This document shows, in pieces, positions 17,471 to 25,185 of a DNA stretch of 64,000 bases. The DNA lies in the NCBI GenBank assembly GCA_046297935.1, contig JBKBHA010000010.1, positions 62,001 through 126,000 on the forward strand, in the 5' to 3' direction. Origin of the DNA: CAYMZZ01 sp046297935. GTDB lineage: Bacteria; Bacteroidota; Bacteroidia; Chitinophagales; Chitinophagaceae. A program made the position numbers and the translations under genes. The notes under the pieces are model-generated. The model searched no databases, was not told the DNA's origin, and was given only the letters and a program-made list of their open reading frames with translations. Each line of letters opens with the position of its first letter. Position 1 is the stretch's first letter.

Positions 17471-18973
17471 ATGGCAGCACCTGCCGGAAAAAAGAAAAAG
17501 AATTCGAATACGGTCAAACTTCAATTCGATACCGACTGGAGTTATGCCCCCGCGCCGGAGTCAACTTCAGCCGCAAAAATCGATGAGCAGTACAACTTCT
17601 ATATCGATGGAAAATGGCAGGCACCTTCGTCGGGCCAATATTTTGATACGATCAACCCTGCGACCGAAGCCCGCCTCTCATCAGTGGCCGACGCTTCAGA
17701 AGCTGATGTTGACAAAGCCGTAAAGGCCGCCAGAAAAGCCTATGATGGTGTTTGGGGTAAAATGCCGGCCCGCGAAAGAGCTAAATACATCTTTCGGATT
17801 GCAAGAATGTTACAGGAGAAAGCAAGAGAGTTTGCGATCATCGAAAGCATGGATGGCGGAAAGCCAATTCGTGAAAGTCGCGATTTTGATGTGCCGACCG
17901 CAGCAAACCATTTTTTTTATTACGCTGGCTGGGCCGACAAACTCGAATATGCTTTTCCCAACCGGCAATGCCGCTCTCTTGGCGTGGCCGGACAGATTAT
18001 TCCCTGGAATTTTCCGCTGCTGATGGCAGCCTGGAAAATTGCGCCGGCACTGGCAACCGGGAATACAGTGGTGCTAAAACCCGCCGAGACCACACCCCTC
18101 ACAGCACTCAAACTCGCCGAAATAATTCAGGAAGCAGATCTGCCGCCAGGTGTCGTCAACATCATCACCGGTGCGGGAGCAACGGGCGCAGCGCTTGTAA
18201 AACATCCGGGAATTGACAAAATTGCCTTTACAGGCTCAACCGAAGTAGGCAAGCTTATACAAAAAGCAATAGCCGGCACGAGCAAAAAAGCAACCCTGGA
18301 GTTGGGCGGTAAAGCAGCTAATATCATATTCGAAGATGCTCCACTCGATCAGGCGGTGGAAGGGGTTGTGAATGGCATCTTCTTCAATCAGGGTCATGTT
18401 TGCTGCGCTGGCTCACGTCTGTATGTGCAGGAATCAGTTGCCCGGCAGGTTATTCGCAAGTTGAAAGATCGGATGGAAACCCTCATAGTGGGTGATCCCC
18501 TGGATAAAAACACTGATATCGGCGCCATCAACAGTCGCCAGCAACTGGATACCATTCAGCGCTATTTAGCAATTGGTAAGAAAGAAGGGGCTGAAATGTA
18601 TCAGAGTTCCTGTCAGCTACCACGCAAGGGATTTTACTGCCGCCCCACCCTATTTACCAATGTTGCCCAAAGCAATCGAATTGCACAGGAAGAAATTTTT
18701 GGTCCCGTACTGGCAATTTTAACCTTCCGGACAGAAGATGAAGTGATTGAAAAAGCCAATAACTCACCCTACGGACTCAGTGCCGGAGTGTGGACTGACA
18801 AGGGATCGAAAATTTTCAACATGACCCGTCGTATGCGTACCGGAGTGGTGTGGGCAAATACATTCAACAAATTTGATCCCAGCTCTCCTTTTGGCGGATA
18901 CAAGGAAAGCGGTTATGGACGCGAAGGAGGTTTGCACGGACTTATGCCCTATGTGGATCTTTCACCATTATAA
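17471..18973 (+). CDS. NAD(P)-dependent aldehyde dehydrogenase
   Basis: The 500-residue protein is a complete ALDH: cofactor-binding segment IPWNFPLLMAAWKIAPALATGN (178-199), FTGSTEVGK (253-261), catalytic base E277 in LELGGK and the nucleophile C311 in GHVCCAG. It starts 40 bases after deoC and is most likely co-transcribed with it. The first 35 residues are a Lys-rich, low-complexity tail not normal for ALDHs. Context suggests acetaldehyde or a deoxysugar aldehyde as substrate; the sequence alone does not decide. It is followed after 20 bases by a truncated paralogue. Confidence 0.92.
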   Translation: MAAPAGKKKKNSNTVKLQFDTDWSYAPAPESTSAAKIDEQYNFYIDGKWQAPSSGQYFDTINPATEARLSSVADASEADVDKAVKAARKAYDGVWGKMPARERAKYIFRIARMLQEKAREFAIIESMDGGKPIRESRDFDVPTAANHFFYYAGWADKLEYAFPNRQCRSLGVAGQIIPWNFPLLMAAWKIAPALATGNTVVLKPAETTPLTALKLAEIIQEADLPPGVVNIITGAGATGAALVKHPGIDKIAFTGSTEVGKLIQKAIAGTSKKATLELGGKAANIIFEDAPLDQAVEGVVNGIFFNQGHVCCAGSRLYVQESVARQVIRKLKDRMETLIVGDPLDKNTDIGAINSRQQLDTIQRYLAIGKKEGAEMYQSSCQLPRKGFYCRPTLFTNVAQSNRIAQEEIFGPVLAILTFRTEDEVIEKANNSPYGLSAGVWTDKGSKIFNMTRRMRTGVVWANTFNKFDPSSPFGGYKESGYGREGGLHGLMPYVDLSPL

Positions 18974-18993
18974 AGAACCGAAAAAGTAACACT

Positions 18994-19893
18994 ATGGCCG
19001 AGAAAAAAATGGAAAGGATTTCAATACTGAAAACATATAAGATCTATATCAATGGTCAGTTTCCCCGAACTGAATCAGGACGATACTATTCGCCGGTAAA
19101 CAAAAAGGGAGAAAAACTTGCCAACGTTTGCCTAAGCTCGCGTAAAGATTTTCGCGAAGCAGTAGTAGCCGCACGTGGCGCTTTCGGTGGCTGGAGCAGC
19201 CGCTCAGCTTTTAACCGAAGCCAGATACTTTATCGAATGGCCGAAATGCTGGAAGGACGTAAATCGCAGTTTCGTGAAGAACTGATGAGTATGGATGCCA
19301 CTGGGGTCGAAGCTGACAACGAACTAAACGCCTGCATCGATCGGCTGGTTTATTATGCAGGATGGTGCGATAAATACGCCGCCCTGTTTAGCTCGGTGAA
19401 CCCGGTAGCCAGCTCTCATTTTAATTTTTCTGTTCCGGAGCCGATGGGTGTAGTTGCAATTGTAGCGCCACAATCAACTGCGCTGCTGGGGCTGGTCTCG
19501 CTTATGGCACCTGTTATCGCCGGCGGCAACACCTGCATTATTGTAGCAAGCGAAACCAAACCGCTTGCGGCTGTCACCTTTGCCGAGGCACTTCATTCTT
19601 CAGATCTGCCGGCAGGAGTAGTTAATATACTCACTGGCAAGCCTGCTGAGTTGCTTCCATGGATGGCAGAGCATATGGATGTGAATGCCCTTCTATTTGC
19701 AGAAAAAGATGGAGCCGGCAAACAGATGCTCCGCGAAAAAGCGTCGGCAAACCTCAAGCGAGTTCATTTTTACGATCATTTGCAATGGCAGGATAGCAAA
19801 AGTGAATCGCCCTATCTGATCCTGGATTGTCAGGAACTGAAGACCACCTGGCACCCAATTGAAAATATAGCGGGCTCAGGGAGCGGGTACTAA
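18994..19893 (+). CDS. Half-length ALDH-like protein lacking the catalytic domain
   Basis: The 299-residue product aligns by eye with the N-terminal, cofactor-binding half of aldehyde dehydrogenases (YKIYINGQFPRTESGRYYSPVN, then PMGVVAIVAPQSTALLGLVSLMAPVIAGGNT and SDLPAGVVNILTG). It ends before the region that would hold the Glu base and Cys nucleophile. The usual IxPWNFP motif reads IVAPQST. The frame is intact and ends with a plain stop, so I read it as a stable pseudoenzyme rather than a fresh pseudogene. ALDH16-type proteins carry a similar second, non-catalytic ALDH unit; here it would be a separate gene. A structural or regulatory partner role for the upstream ALDH is inferred. Confidence 0.85.
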   Translation: MAEKKMERISILKTYKIYINGQFPRTESGRYYSPVNKKGEKLANVCLSSRKDFREAVVAARGAFGGWSSRSAFNRSQILYRMAEMLEGRKSQFREELMSMDATGVEADNELNACIDRLVYYAGWCDKYAALFSSVNPVASSHFNFSVPEPMGVVAIVAPQSTALLGLVSLMAPVIAGGNTCIIVASETKPLAAVTFAEALHSSDLPAGVVNILTGKPAELLPWMAEHMDVNALLFAEKDGAGKQMLREKASANLKRVHFYDHLQWQDSKSESPYLILDCQELKTTWHPIENIAGSGSGY

Positions 19894-20029
19894 CAAAAAG
19901 CTGAATTTTTCTCTGAGCAGGCCGGCTTGGTATTGTATTTGCAACTACTGCCCATGCAACGATAAACGCCGCTAATACATCTTTCGAGGGTAAATGCGGG
20001 CCAACGAACCATATTAAAAGGAACCAGAG

Positions 20030-20482
20030 ATGAAACTTCTTTTTTCACTACTCACTGTGTTTGCCTCTTCTCTATTAGCTGCTCAAACTACAGCAACGAA
20101 TGTGTACGATAGTGCACAGTCATCGGTGCAGGTACACAAAGATTCCCGTATCGACCTGTTGATGGCCAAACAGGCCCAGATCAACGAAGAAACCAGCCGC
20201 AACGCCCGGCGCACGGCCAAGGGTTTTCGTATCATGATCATCAGCACCAGCAGCCGCGAGGAGGCACTGTCGGCAAAGACCACGATCTACGCCAATTTCC
20301 CCGAATTAAAAGCCTACCTCTGGCATCAAACTCCTTTTTATAAATTGAAATGTGGCAATTTCAAAGACCGAAAGGAAGCTGAGTCCTATCAGACCCGCCT
20401 GAACCTGTATTTCCCAAAAGGAGTATACGTAATCAGCGACGTCATTGAAATGAAACCCGGATCCGGGGAGGAAATGCTCTGA
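20030..20482 (+). CDS. Secreted SPOR-domain protein
   Basis: The 150-residue product has a signal peptide (MKLLFSLLTVFASSLLAAQ) and a C-terminal SPOR-like domain (KGFRIMIISTSSREEALS, YKLKCGNFKDRKEAESYQTRL, GVYVISDVIEM). SPOR domains bind denuded peptidoglycan glycan strands, often at division sites. Nothing else but a short linker is present, as in the small SPOR proteins common in Bacteroidota. It stands alone and is followed at once by a family A repeat. Confidence 0.85.
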   Translation: MKLLFSLLTVFASSLLAAQTTATNVYDSAQSSVQVHKDSRIDLLMAKQAQINEETSRNARRTAKGFRIMIISTSSREEALSAKTTIYANFPELKAYLWHQTPFYKLKCGNFKDRKEAESYQTRLNLYFPKGVYVISDVIEMKPGSGEEML

Positions 20483-20483
20483 C

Positions 20484-20625
20484 AAATGCGGAAATGTGCA
20501 AATGTGGAAATGTGCAAATGGTCAATTTGGCAATTTGCACACTTTCACATTTTCACATTTGCACATTTGCACATTCGCCGAAGGCGCCATTTCCACATTT
20601 GCCGAAGGCGCCATTTGAACGGCGC
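20484..20625. repeat. Family A repeat element (copy A3)
   Basis: GGAAATGTGCAAATG units from 20484 are followed by the complementary array from about 20531. Two copies of a GCCGAAGGCGCCATTT module (about 20577-20592 and 20601-20616) follow; the same module occurs in copy A2. The element starts right after the SPOR gene stop and runs up to the promoter of the M20 hydrolase gene. Confidence 0.85.
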
Positions 20626-20630
20626 TTTCT

Positions 20631-20639
20631 TATTTTCGC
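20631..20639 (+). promoter_or_regulatory. Possible -7 box of the M20 hydrolase gene (TATTTTCGC)
   Basis: TATTTTCGC resembles the TAnnTTTGC box with one change and ends only three bases before the ATG at 20643. If used, the mRNA would be leaderless or nearly so. Confidence 0.35.
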
Positions 20640-20642
20640 ATA

Positions 20643-21821
20643 ATGATTGACCAGATAAAGTCGTTGGCCCGGGAATATGCCCCTGATTGCATTGCAATCC
20701 GCAGGCACCTGCATGCCAACCCGGAGCTTAGCTATCAGGAGTTTGAAACCAGCAAATTCGTTCAAAGCAAACTCACTGAATATGGCATCCCTTTTCAGGT
20801 GTTGGCAGATACCGGGGTGGTTGGATTGATCGAGGGCCTGGATCCGAAAAGCCGGATCGTGGCACTGAGGGCGGATATGGACGCGCTCCCTATTCAGGAA
20901 GAAAACGAAATACCTTATAAAAGTACCAATCCGGGAGTGATGCATGCCTGCGGGCATGATGTTCACACTACCTGTCTGTTGGGCGCGGCACATATACTGC
21001 AACAAACCCGGCAGCTATGGAGCGGAACAGTCAAACTCATCTTCCAACCAGGTGAAGAAAAAAATCCTGGCGGTGCCAGTCTGATGATTCGAGATGGCGT
21101 ATTAGAAAACCCGGCTCCATCAGCCATTTTTGGTTTGCATGTTCACCCGGGCTTGCCGATAGGTCAGGTAAGTTTTCGGCCTGGTAAAGTAATGGCCAGC
21201 GCAGACGAATTGTATTTTACCATTAAAGGAAAGGGAGGTCACGCGGCTTCGCCCCACTTGTGCATCGATCCCATTCTGATCGCTTCGCAATTGATTATCG
21301 CTTTGCAACAGCTGGTGAGCCGGCACAACAATCCCTTTAACCCGACCGTACTATCCATTACGGCCTTCAATGCCGGCACTACCACCAATATTATTCCGGA
21401 CGACGTAAAATTGAAAGGCACTTTTCGCGCCATGGATGAAGAATGGCGATTTAAGGCTCACCAGATCATAAGACAGACTGCTACCGGCATCGTTGAAGGT
21501 ATGGGCGGCATTTTGGATTTGCACATTGATATTGGCTACCCTTCTGTATACAACAACGAGCAACTTTATGAAACCGCGCGTGCACTGGCAGGCAAATACC
21601 TGGGCACTGAGCACGTAGAAGAAACAGAAATGCGGATGGGGGCCGAAGATTTCGGTTATTACTCCCAAAAGATCGCAGGTTGCTTTTTTCGCCTGGGTGT
21701 GATGAACAAGACAAAAGGCATCACCCACGGCGTACATACACCCCGTTTCAATATTGACGAAAACGCCATTGAAATTGGCATGGGCCTCATGGCCTGGTTG
21801 GGAGCCACTGCCGTACGCTAA
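20643..21821 (+). CDS. M20 family amidohydrolase (N-acyl amino acid amidohydrolase type)
   Basis: The 392-residue enzyme belongs to the hippurate/indole-acetyl-amino-acid amidohydrolase group of M20 metallopeptidases, which remove acyl groups from amino acids. Metal-ligand segments are HACGHDVH (101-108), the PGEEKNPGG loop and the C-terminal THGVHTPRFN. The dimerisation domain (FTIKGKGGHAASP, then NIIPDDVKLKGTFRAMD) is complete. No signal peptide is present, so it is cytoplasmic. The substrate cannot be assigned. It ends 9 bases before the convergent S41 protease gene. Confidence 0.93.
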   Translation: MIDQIKSLAREYAPDCIAIRRHLHANPELSYQEFETSKFVQSKLTEYGIPFQVLADTGVVGLIEGLDPKSRIVALRADMDALPIQEENEIPYKSTNPGVMHACGHDVHTTCLLGAAHILQQTRQLWSGTVKLIFQPGEEKNPGGASLMIRDGVLENPAPSAIFGLHVHPGLPIGQVSFRPGKVMASADELYFTIKGKGGHAASPHLCIDPILIASQLIIALQQLVSRHNNPFNPTVLSITAFNAGTTTNIIPDDVKLKGTFRAMDEEWRFKAHQIIRQTATGIVEGMGGILDLHIDIGYPSVYNNEQLYETARALAGKYLGTEHVEETEMRMGAEDFGYYSQKIAGCFFRLGVMNKTKGITHGVHTPRFNIDENAIEIGMGLMAWLGATAVR

Positions 21822-21830
21822 CTGTAAATG

Positions 21831-23168
21831 CTATTTCACCGGAGGCCGGCTGATCATTCCTTTGAAGGCCCGTTCGCCAATCAGCTCATTGGCTCGTAAC
21901 ACTTCGGTGGCGGGCAAATCCTGCGTTTCTACAACCATTCCCCGGAAGGCCCCGGTACTGATGAATTTTAGCACGCTTGCCAGACAGGACTCGCTCACAT
22001 CGCCAAAGTCTTTATCGAGGCCATCGGCCACCAGATTATCGGGTTCAAAGCCATTAAAATAATTACCCTGCCCGTTTTTATTTGTAGTTCTTGACGACAC
22101 CGGAAAAATATACCAGTCGCCCACAGGTATATCAAAATACCCAACAGGCTTGCCATAAGTAGCATCGGGTCCCACCAAAATCACTTCCATATAAGGACTC
22201 AGATTGTTGATCAGCAATTCACTCGCCGATGCCGTATTCTCGCTCACAATAAAAAATACTCGCGGCAGGTTGAGTGTGCCTTTTTTGGCAAAATTGATAC
22301 TGCTATTGTACTGCGCATACTTGTTGTTGAACTCCTGCTTCATCATCAACCCACCGTTACCAGCTGTGGTTACCAGATAATTCGCCAATTCGCGCTGATA
22401 GGTTACGAAACCACCGCCATTGTAGCGAAGGTCGATAATCACATCGTTCACATTTTCCGACATAAACAGATTGAACGCATTGGCGAATGCGTTTACAGTG
22501 GCTGCAGAGTCACCTAAAAAAGAATGATAAACCATGTAGCCTGCTTTCCGGCTACCCAAATCATAAACCGTATCCAGAGCAACCGGCACGTCCTGATAAA
22601 CGGTCGCAGTCAGATTCAGATCCGTACTGTTACCATCGGGCTTTTGAAAGGTGATATTTACACTGTTTGATGCATAAACCGCATTGACAATGAAATTGGC
22701 ATTCCCGGTTGTAATATTCGAGTTGCCATTGATTTTTGTGATACGCCAGCCACGCCGTACACCGGCCTGACCAGCGGACGATGCAGGCTCTACCGTGCGT
22801 ACCCTTAGATCGCCTTCCGCGCGGAAAAATATGTTCAACCCAAAATCGGTAGCAATACCACCGCTTACATTATCCCAATCAGACTGCTTAACGGCAAAGC
22901 TCCAGCGATCCACCGGTGCCGAAAAACCCGGTTCGTTGCTGTACTGCCGAATAGCTTCCATTATTGCATTGGGATCAGCATAATTTCTGGCCTTAAAACT
23001 CGAGGGGATCTGATTGTACCATAAATAAATGTCGCGGGCATACGCAATGCTCGTATCCTTTATCAGGTCAGCCTGGGTGTCGTCGGGTCCGCCACCACCG
23101 TCATCCGATTTTCTACACGCACCCAGCAAAAGCATTACCGAAAATGCGGAAAGCAACATCCATCTCAT
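21831..23168 (-). CDS. S41 family C-terminal processing protease, lipoprotein
   Basis: The 445-residue product begins with MRWMLLSAFSVMLLLGACRKSDDGGGG, a lipoprotein signal with the lipobox LGAC and a Gly/Asp-rich linker. A PDZ-like segment (RTVEPASSAGQAGVRRGWRITKINGN) precedes the tail-specific protease core. The catalytic Ser lies in SENTASASELLINNL and the general-base Lys in YGKPVG. Such proteases cut exported proteins at their C-termini in the periplasm. A further conserved feature is the DLRYNGGG segment. The gene is convergent with the M20 hydrolase gene. Confidence 0.92.
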   Translation of the reverse strand: MRWMLLSAFSVMLLLGACRKSDDGGGGPDDTQADLIKDTSIAYARDIYLWYNQIPSSFKARNYADPNAIMEAIRQYSNEPGFSAPVDRWSFAVKQSDWDNVSGGIATDFGLNIFFRAEGDLRVRTVEPASSAGQAGVRRGWRITKINGNSNITTGNANFIVNAVYASNSVNITFQKPDGNSTDLNLTATVYQDVPVALDTVYDLGSRKAGYMVYHSFLGDSAATVNAFANAFNLFMSENVNDVIIDLRYNGGGFVTYQRELANYLVTTAGNGGLMMKQEFNNKYAQYNSSINFAKKGTLNLPRVFFIVSENTASASELLINNLSPYMEVILVGPDATYGKPVGYFDIPVGDWYIFPVSSRTTNKNGQGNYFNGFEPDNLVADGLDKDFGDVSESCLASVLKFISTGAFRGMVVETQDLPATEVLRANELIGERAFKGMISRPPVK

Positions 23169-23265
23169 GTGACTGATTTTTTCATGAACGTTTGAACAGT
23201 ATCAAAAATTGAAACCGATGATAAATTTAAGATTTTGATTCAATACTGCCCGCCTGCCAATCACA

Positions 23266-24045
23266 TCAGCCCCGTTCTTTGCGGAAACGCATATCTAAAA
23301 ATGCCAACAGCGTGAACCCAACAAAATATACGAGTGAATACCACAAAAAGTTCGCGCTGGCCGCCTCACCTCCAGTCAGCTCGGCCACGCTATTGCCAAA
23401 AGCCAGGAAAGGAAACGCATAGGGTATTTTATCAACATGTTCCCAGTTCATTGCCACCATCGAAATGATCAGAAGGCCCAGTCCGAGGCCAATAGCTACA
23501 ATGAAATTGCGGAAACGAAGACTGAACCAGTATTGAATACTAACGATGGCCAGCAGCGCCAGCAGGGCTTTTCCCGTGGTTACCAGAAGCCAGTTCCAGG
23601 GCAGATAGGATTTGGCAAAAAGTATTTGCGGATGTACCAGGCCGGCCAGCCAGCCTGCACCCAGCAGAAAAATGTTAAAAAGAATAATCAACAATACCAC
23701 CATCAGGCCGATACAGATGTACTTCGCGAGAAAGATAGAAGACAAAGTTTGTGGGGAAGCAAAGACTTGTTTCCAGGTATTGTTCTTATACTCGATTTGT
23801 GTAACCAGGCTACTGATCAGAATAACAAACATCGGCAGCAGGAAGCTGGCAAAGGCCTGCCATCCCTGACTAAGGTGCCCCTCCCACGCGTGGTCCTGGT
23901 AACGATTGGCAAAGCCATTAGGCTTGAACAGCATGCCCAGCAAAAAGATAAAAGGAATCATACCGGCTCCCAGTACAGAAAGCCAAAGAGCAGCGCTCCG
24001 GCGCAGTTTAATCAAATCGGTTCGTACAGATATAAAAAGGCTCAT
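23266..24045 (-). CDS. ABC transporter permease (ABC-2 type)
   Basis: The 259-residue membrane protein has about six hydrophobic helices and starts MSLFISVRTDLIKLRRSAALWLSVLG, the layout of BcrB/lantibiotic-immunity-type permeases. It overlaps the preceding ATPase gene by four bases (ATGA), so translation is probably coupled. The pair likely forms a small exporter, possibly for a peptide or antibiotic; the substrate is not known. Confidence 0.88.
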   Translation of the reverse strand: MSLFISVRTDLIKLRRSAALWLSVLGAGMIPFIFLLGMLFKPNGFANRYQDHAWEGHLSQGWQAFASFLLPMFVILISSLVTQIEYKNNTWKQVFASPQTLSSIFLAKYICIGLMVVLLIILFNIFLLGAGWLAGLVHPQILFAKSYLPWNWLLVTTGKALLALLAIVSIQYWFSLRFRNFIVAIGLGLGLLIISMVAMNWEHVDKIPYAFPFLAFGNSVAELTGGEAASANFLWYSLVYFVGFTLLAFLDMRFRKERG

Positions 24046-24962
24046 GAAGCAGAATTAGAAGTAATGTCAATAAATAATTGTTCGAGGTCGCTTTGAGAGG
24101 CATGCAGAGAATAAACCTGTAGCCCCGATTCTACCAATCGACGGTTGATGGCAGCCGCCTGCTCCCGATTTTGATAAGGCAATTGCAGCAAACCATTTTT
24201 AATTTCGCTACCAGCATATTCAGCAAGTAATTGTTGCGCCTTTATATTGTCGCTTGTTTCAATTTCCAATGAAGTTTCTCTGGTCTTCATCTGTTGCAAC
24301 TCAGACAATGTTCCCTGAAACAACATTTTTCCATGATGAATAATTCCCACATGTGTGGCCATTCTTTCCACTTCATTGAGAATATGACTTGACACCAATA
24401 CGGTGGTGCCGAGTTCGCGGTTGAGTTTGGCAATCAATTCGCGGGTTTCAATTATTCCATTTGGGTCCAGCCCATTGGTTGGTTCGTCGAGGATTAGTAA
24501 CTCAGGTTCGTGTAGCAGCGCAATGGCTATTGAGAGCCGTTGTTTCATACCCAATGAGAACTGTCGGGCCTTCTTGCGCCCGGTCTTTTCCAGTTTTACC
24601 AACTGCAATACCTGCTCCACCCTTTGGGTAGATGCTTTGTAGAGCTGGCGATATATCTCAAGGTTTTCGCGGGCGCTCAGGTGGCCGTACAAAGATGGCT
24701 GTTCGATCAGTGACCCTATCCGGCGCAGTATTGGAAGACGGTTGTTTTCAAAATTCTGTCCAAATACCGATAGCCGCCCTTTCTGGTTACGAAGCAATCC
24801 AAGCAAAAGACGCAGGGTGGTGGTTTTGCCGGCACCGTTGGGTCCTAAAAAACCATACACGCTGCCTCGGGGCACTTCAATGTTAACGTCCTTTAGCGTG
24901 GGCACTCCTGGCTGATAGGCGTAATGCAGGCCCTCAGTTCGAATGACGGGTTCATTTGTCAT
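24042..24962 (-). CDS. ABC transporter ATP-binding protein (BcrA-like)
   Basis: The 306-residue ATPase has Walker A GPNGAGKTT, the signature QFSLGMKQRLSIA, Walker B LLILDEPTNGLDP and the switch His in VSSHI. The C-terminal 80 residues (ETSDNIKAQQLLAEYAGSEIKNG) are the extension usual in DrrA/BcrA-type drug-resistance transporters. It partners the overlapping permease gene at 23266-24045. No two-component system or lantibiotic gene is nearby. Confidence 0.93.
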   Translation of the reverse strand: MTNEPVIRTEGLHYAYQPGVPTLKDVNIEVPRGSVYGFLGPNGAGKTTTLRLLLGLLRNQKGRLSVFGQNFENNRLPILRRIGSLIEQPSLYGHLSARENLEIYRQLYKASTQRVEQVLQLVKLEKTGRKKARQFSLGMKQRLSIAIALLHEPELLILDEPTNGLDPNGIIETRELIAKLNRELGTTVLVSSHILNEVERMATHVGIIHHGKMLFQGTLSELQQMKTRETSLEIETSDNIKAQQLLAEYAGSEIKNGLLQLPYQNREQAAAINRRLVESGLQVYSLHASQSDLEQLFIDITSNSAS

Positions 24963-25119
24963 GCAGCGAAACGATTAAAAAGTAAAAAATAAAAAGAAAA
25001 ATCGGAATGCCGACAGCAGCCGGCAGGTTGAAGAGTTGGAAAACGAAATTGCTAAAAACAACTCATACCACAAAATTTGTAGGACAAACGGCAAAAAAGA
25101 GCAGGGATTATTTATTTTG

Positions 25120-25185
25120 TACCTTGCGCCCCTTAGCTAGGTGGTAGCGCAACCCTATGGGTTACAGGATATTTAAAAAGAAAAT
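25120..25185 (+). other. maeB leader with tRNA-like 5' half
   Basis: The segment reading GCGCCCCTTAGCTAGGTGGT then AGCGC looks like the acceptor strand and D arm of a tRNA. It is followed by a small hairpin AACCC-TAT-GGGTT in place of the anticodon arm. No T arm or 3' acceptor strand follows; the maeB ATG begins about 25 bases later. It is not a functional tRNA by eye. It could be a decayed tRNA or a leader structure. Confidence 0.3.

Noticed and set aside
25120..25165. A functional tRNA gene
   Set aside because: The anticodon arm has only a 3-base loop and there is no T arm or 3' acceptor strand.
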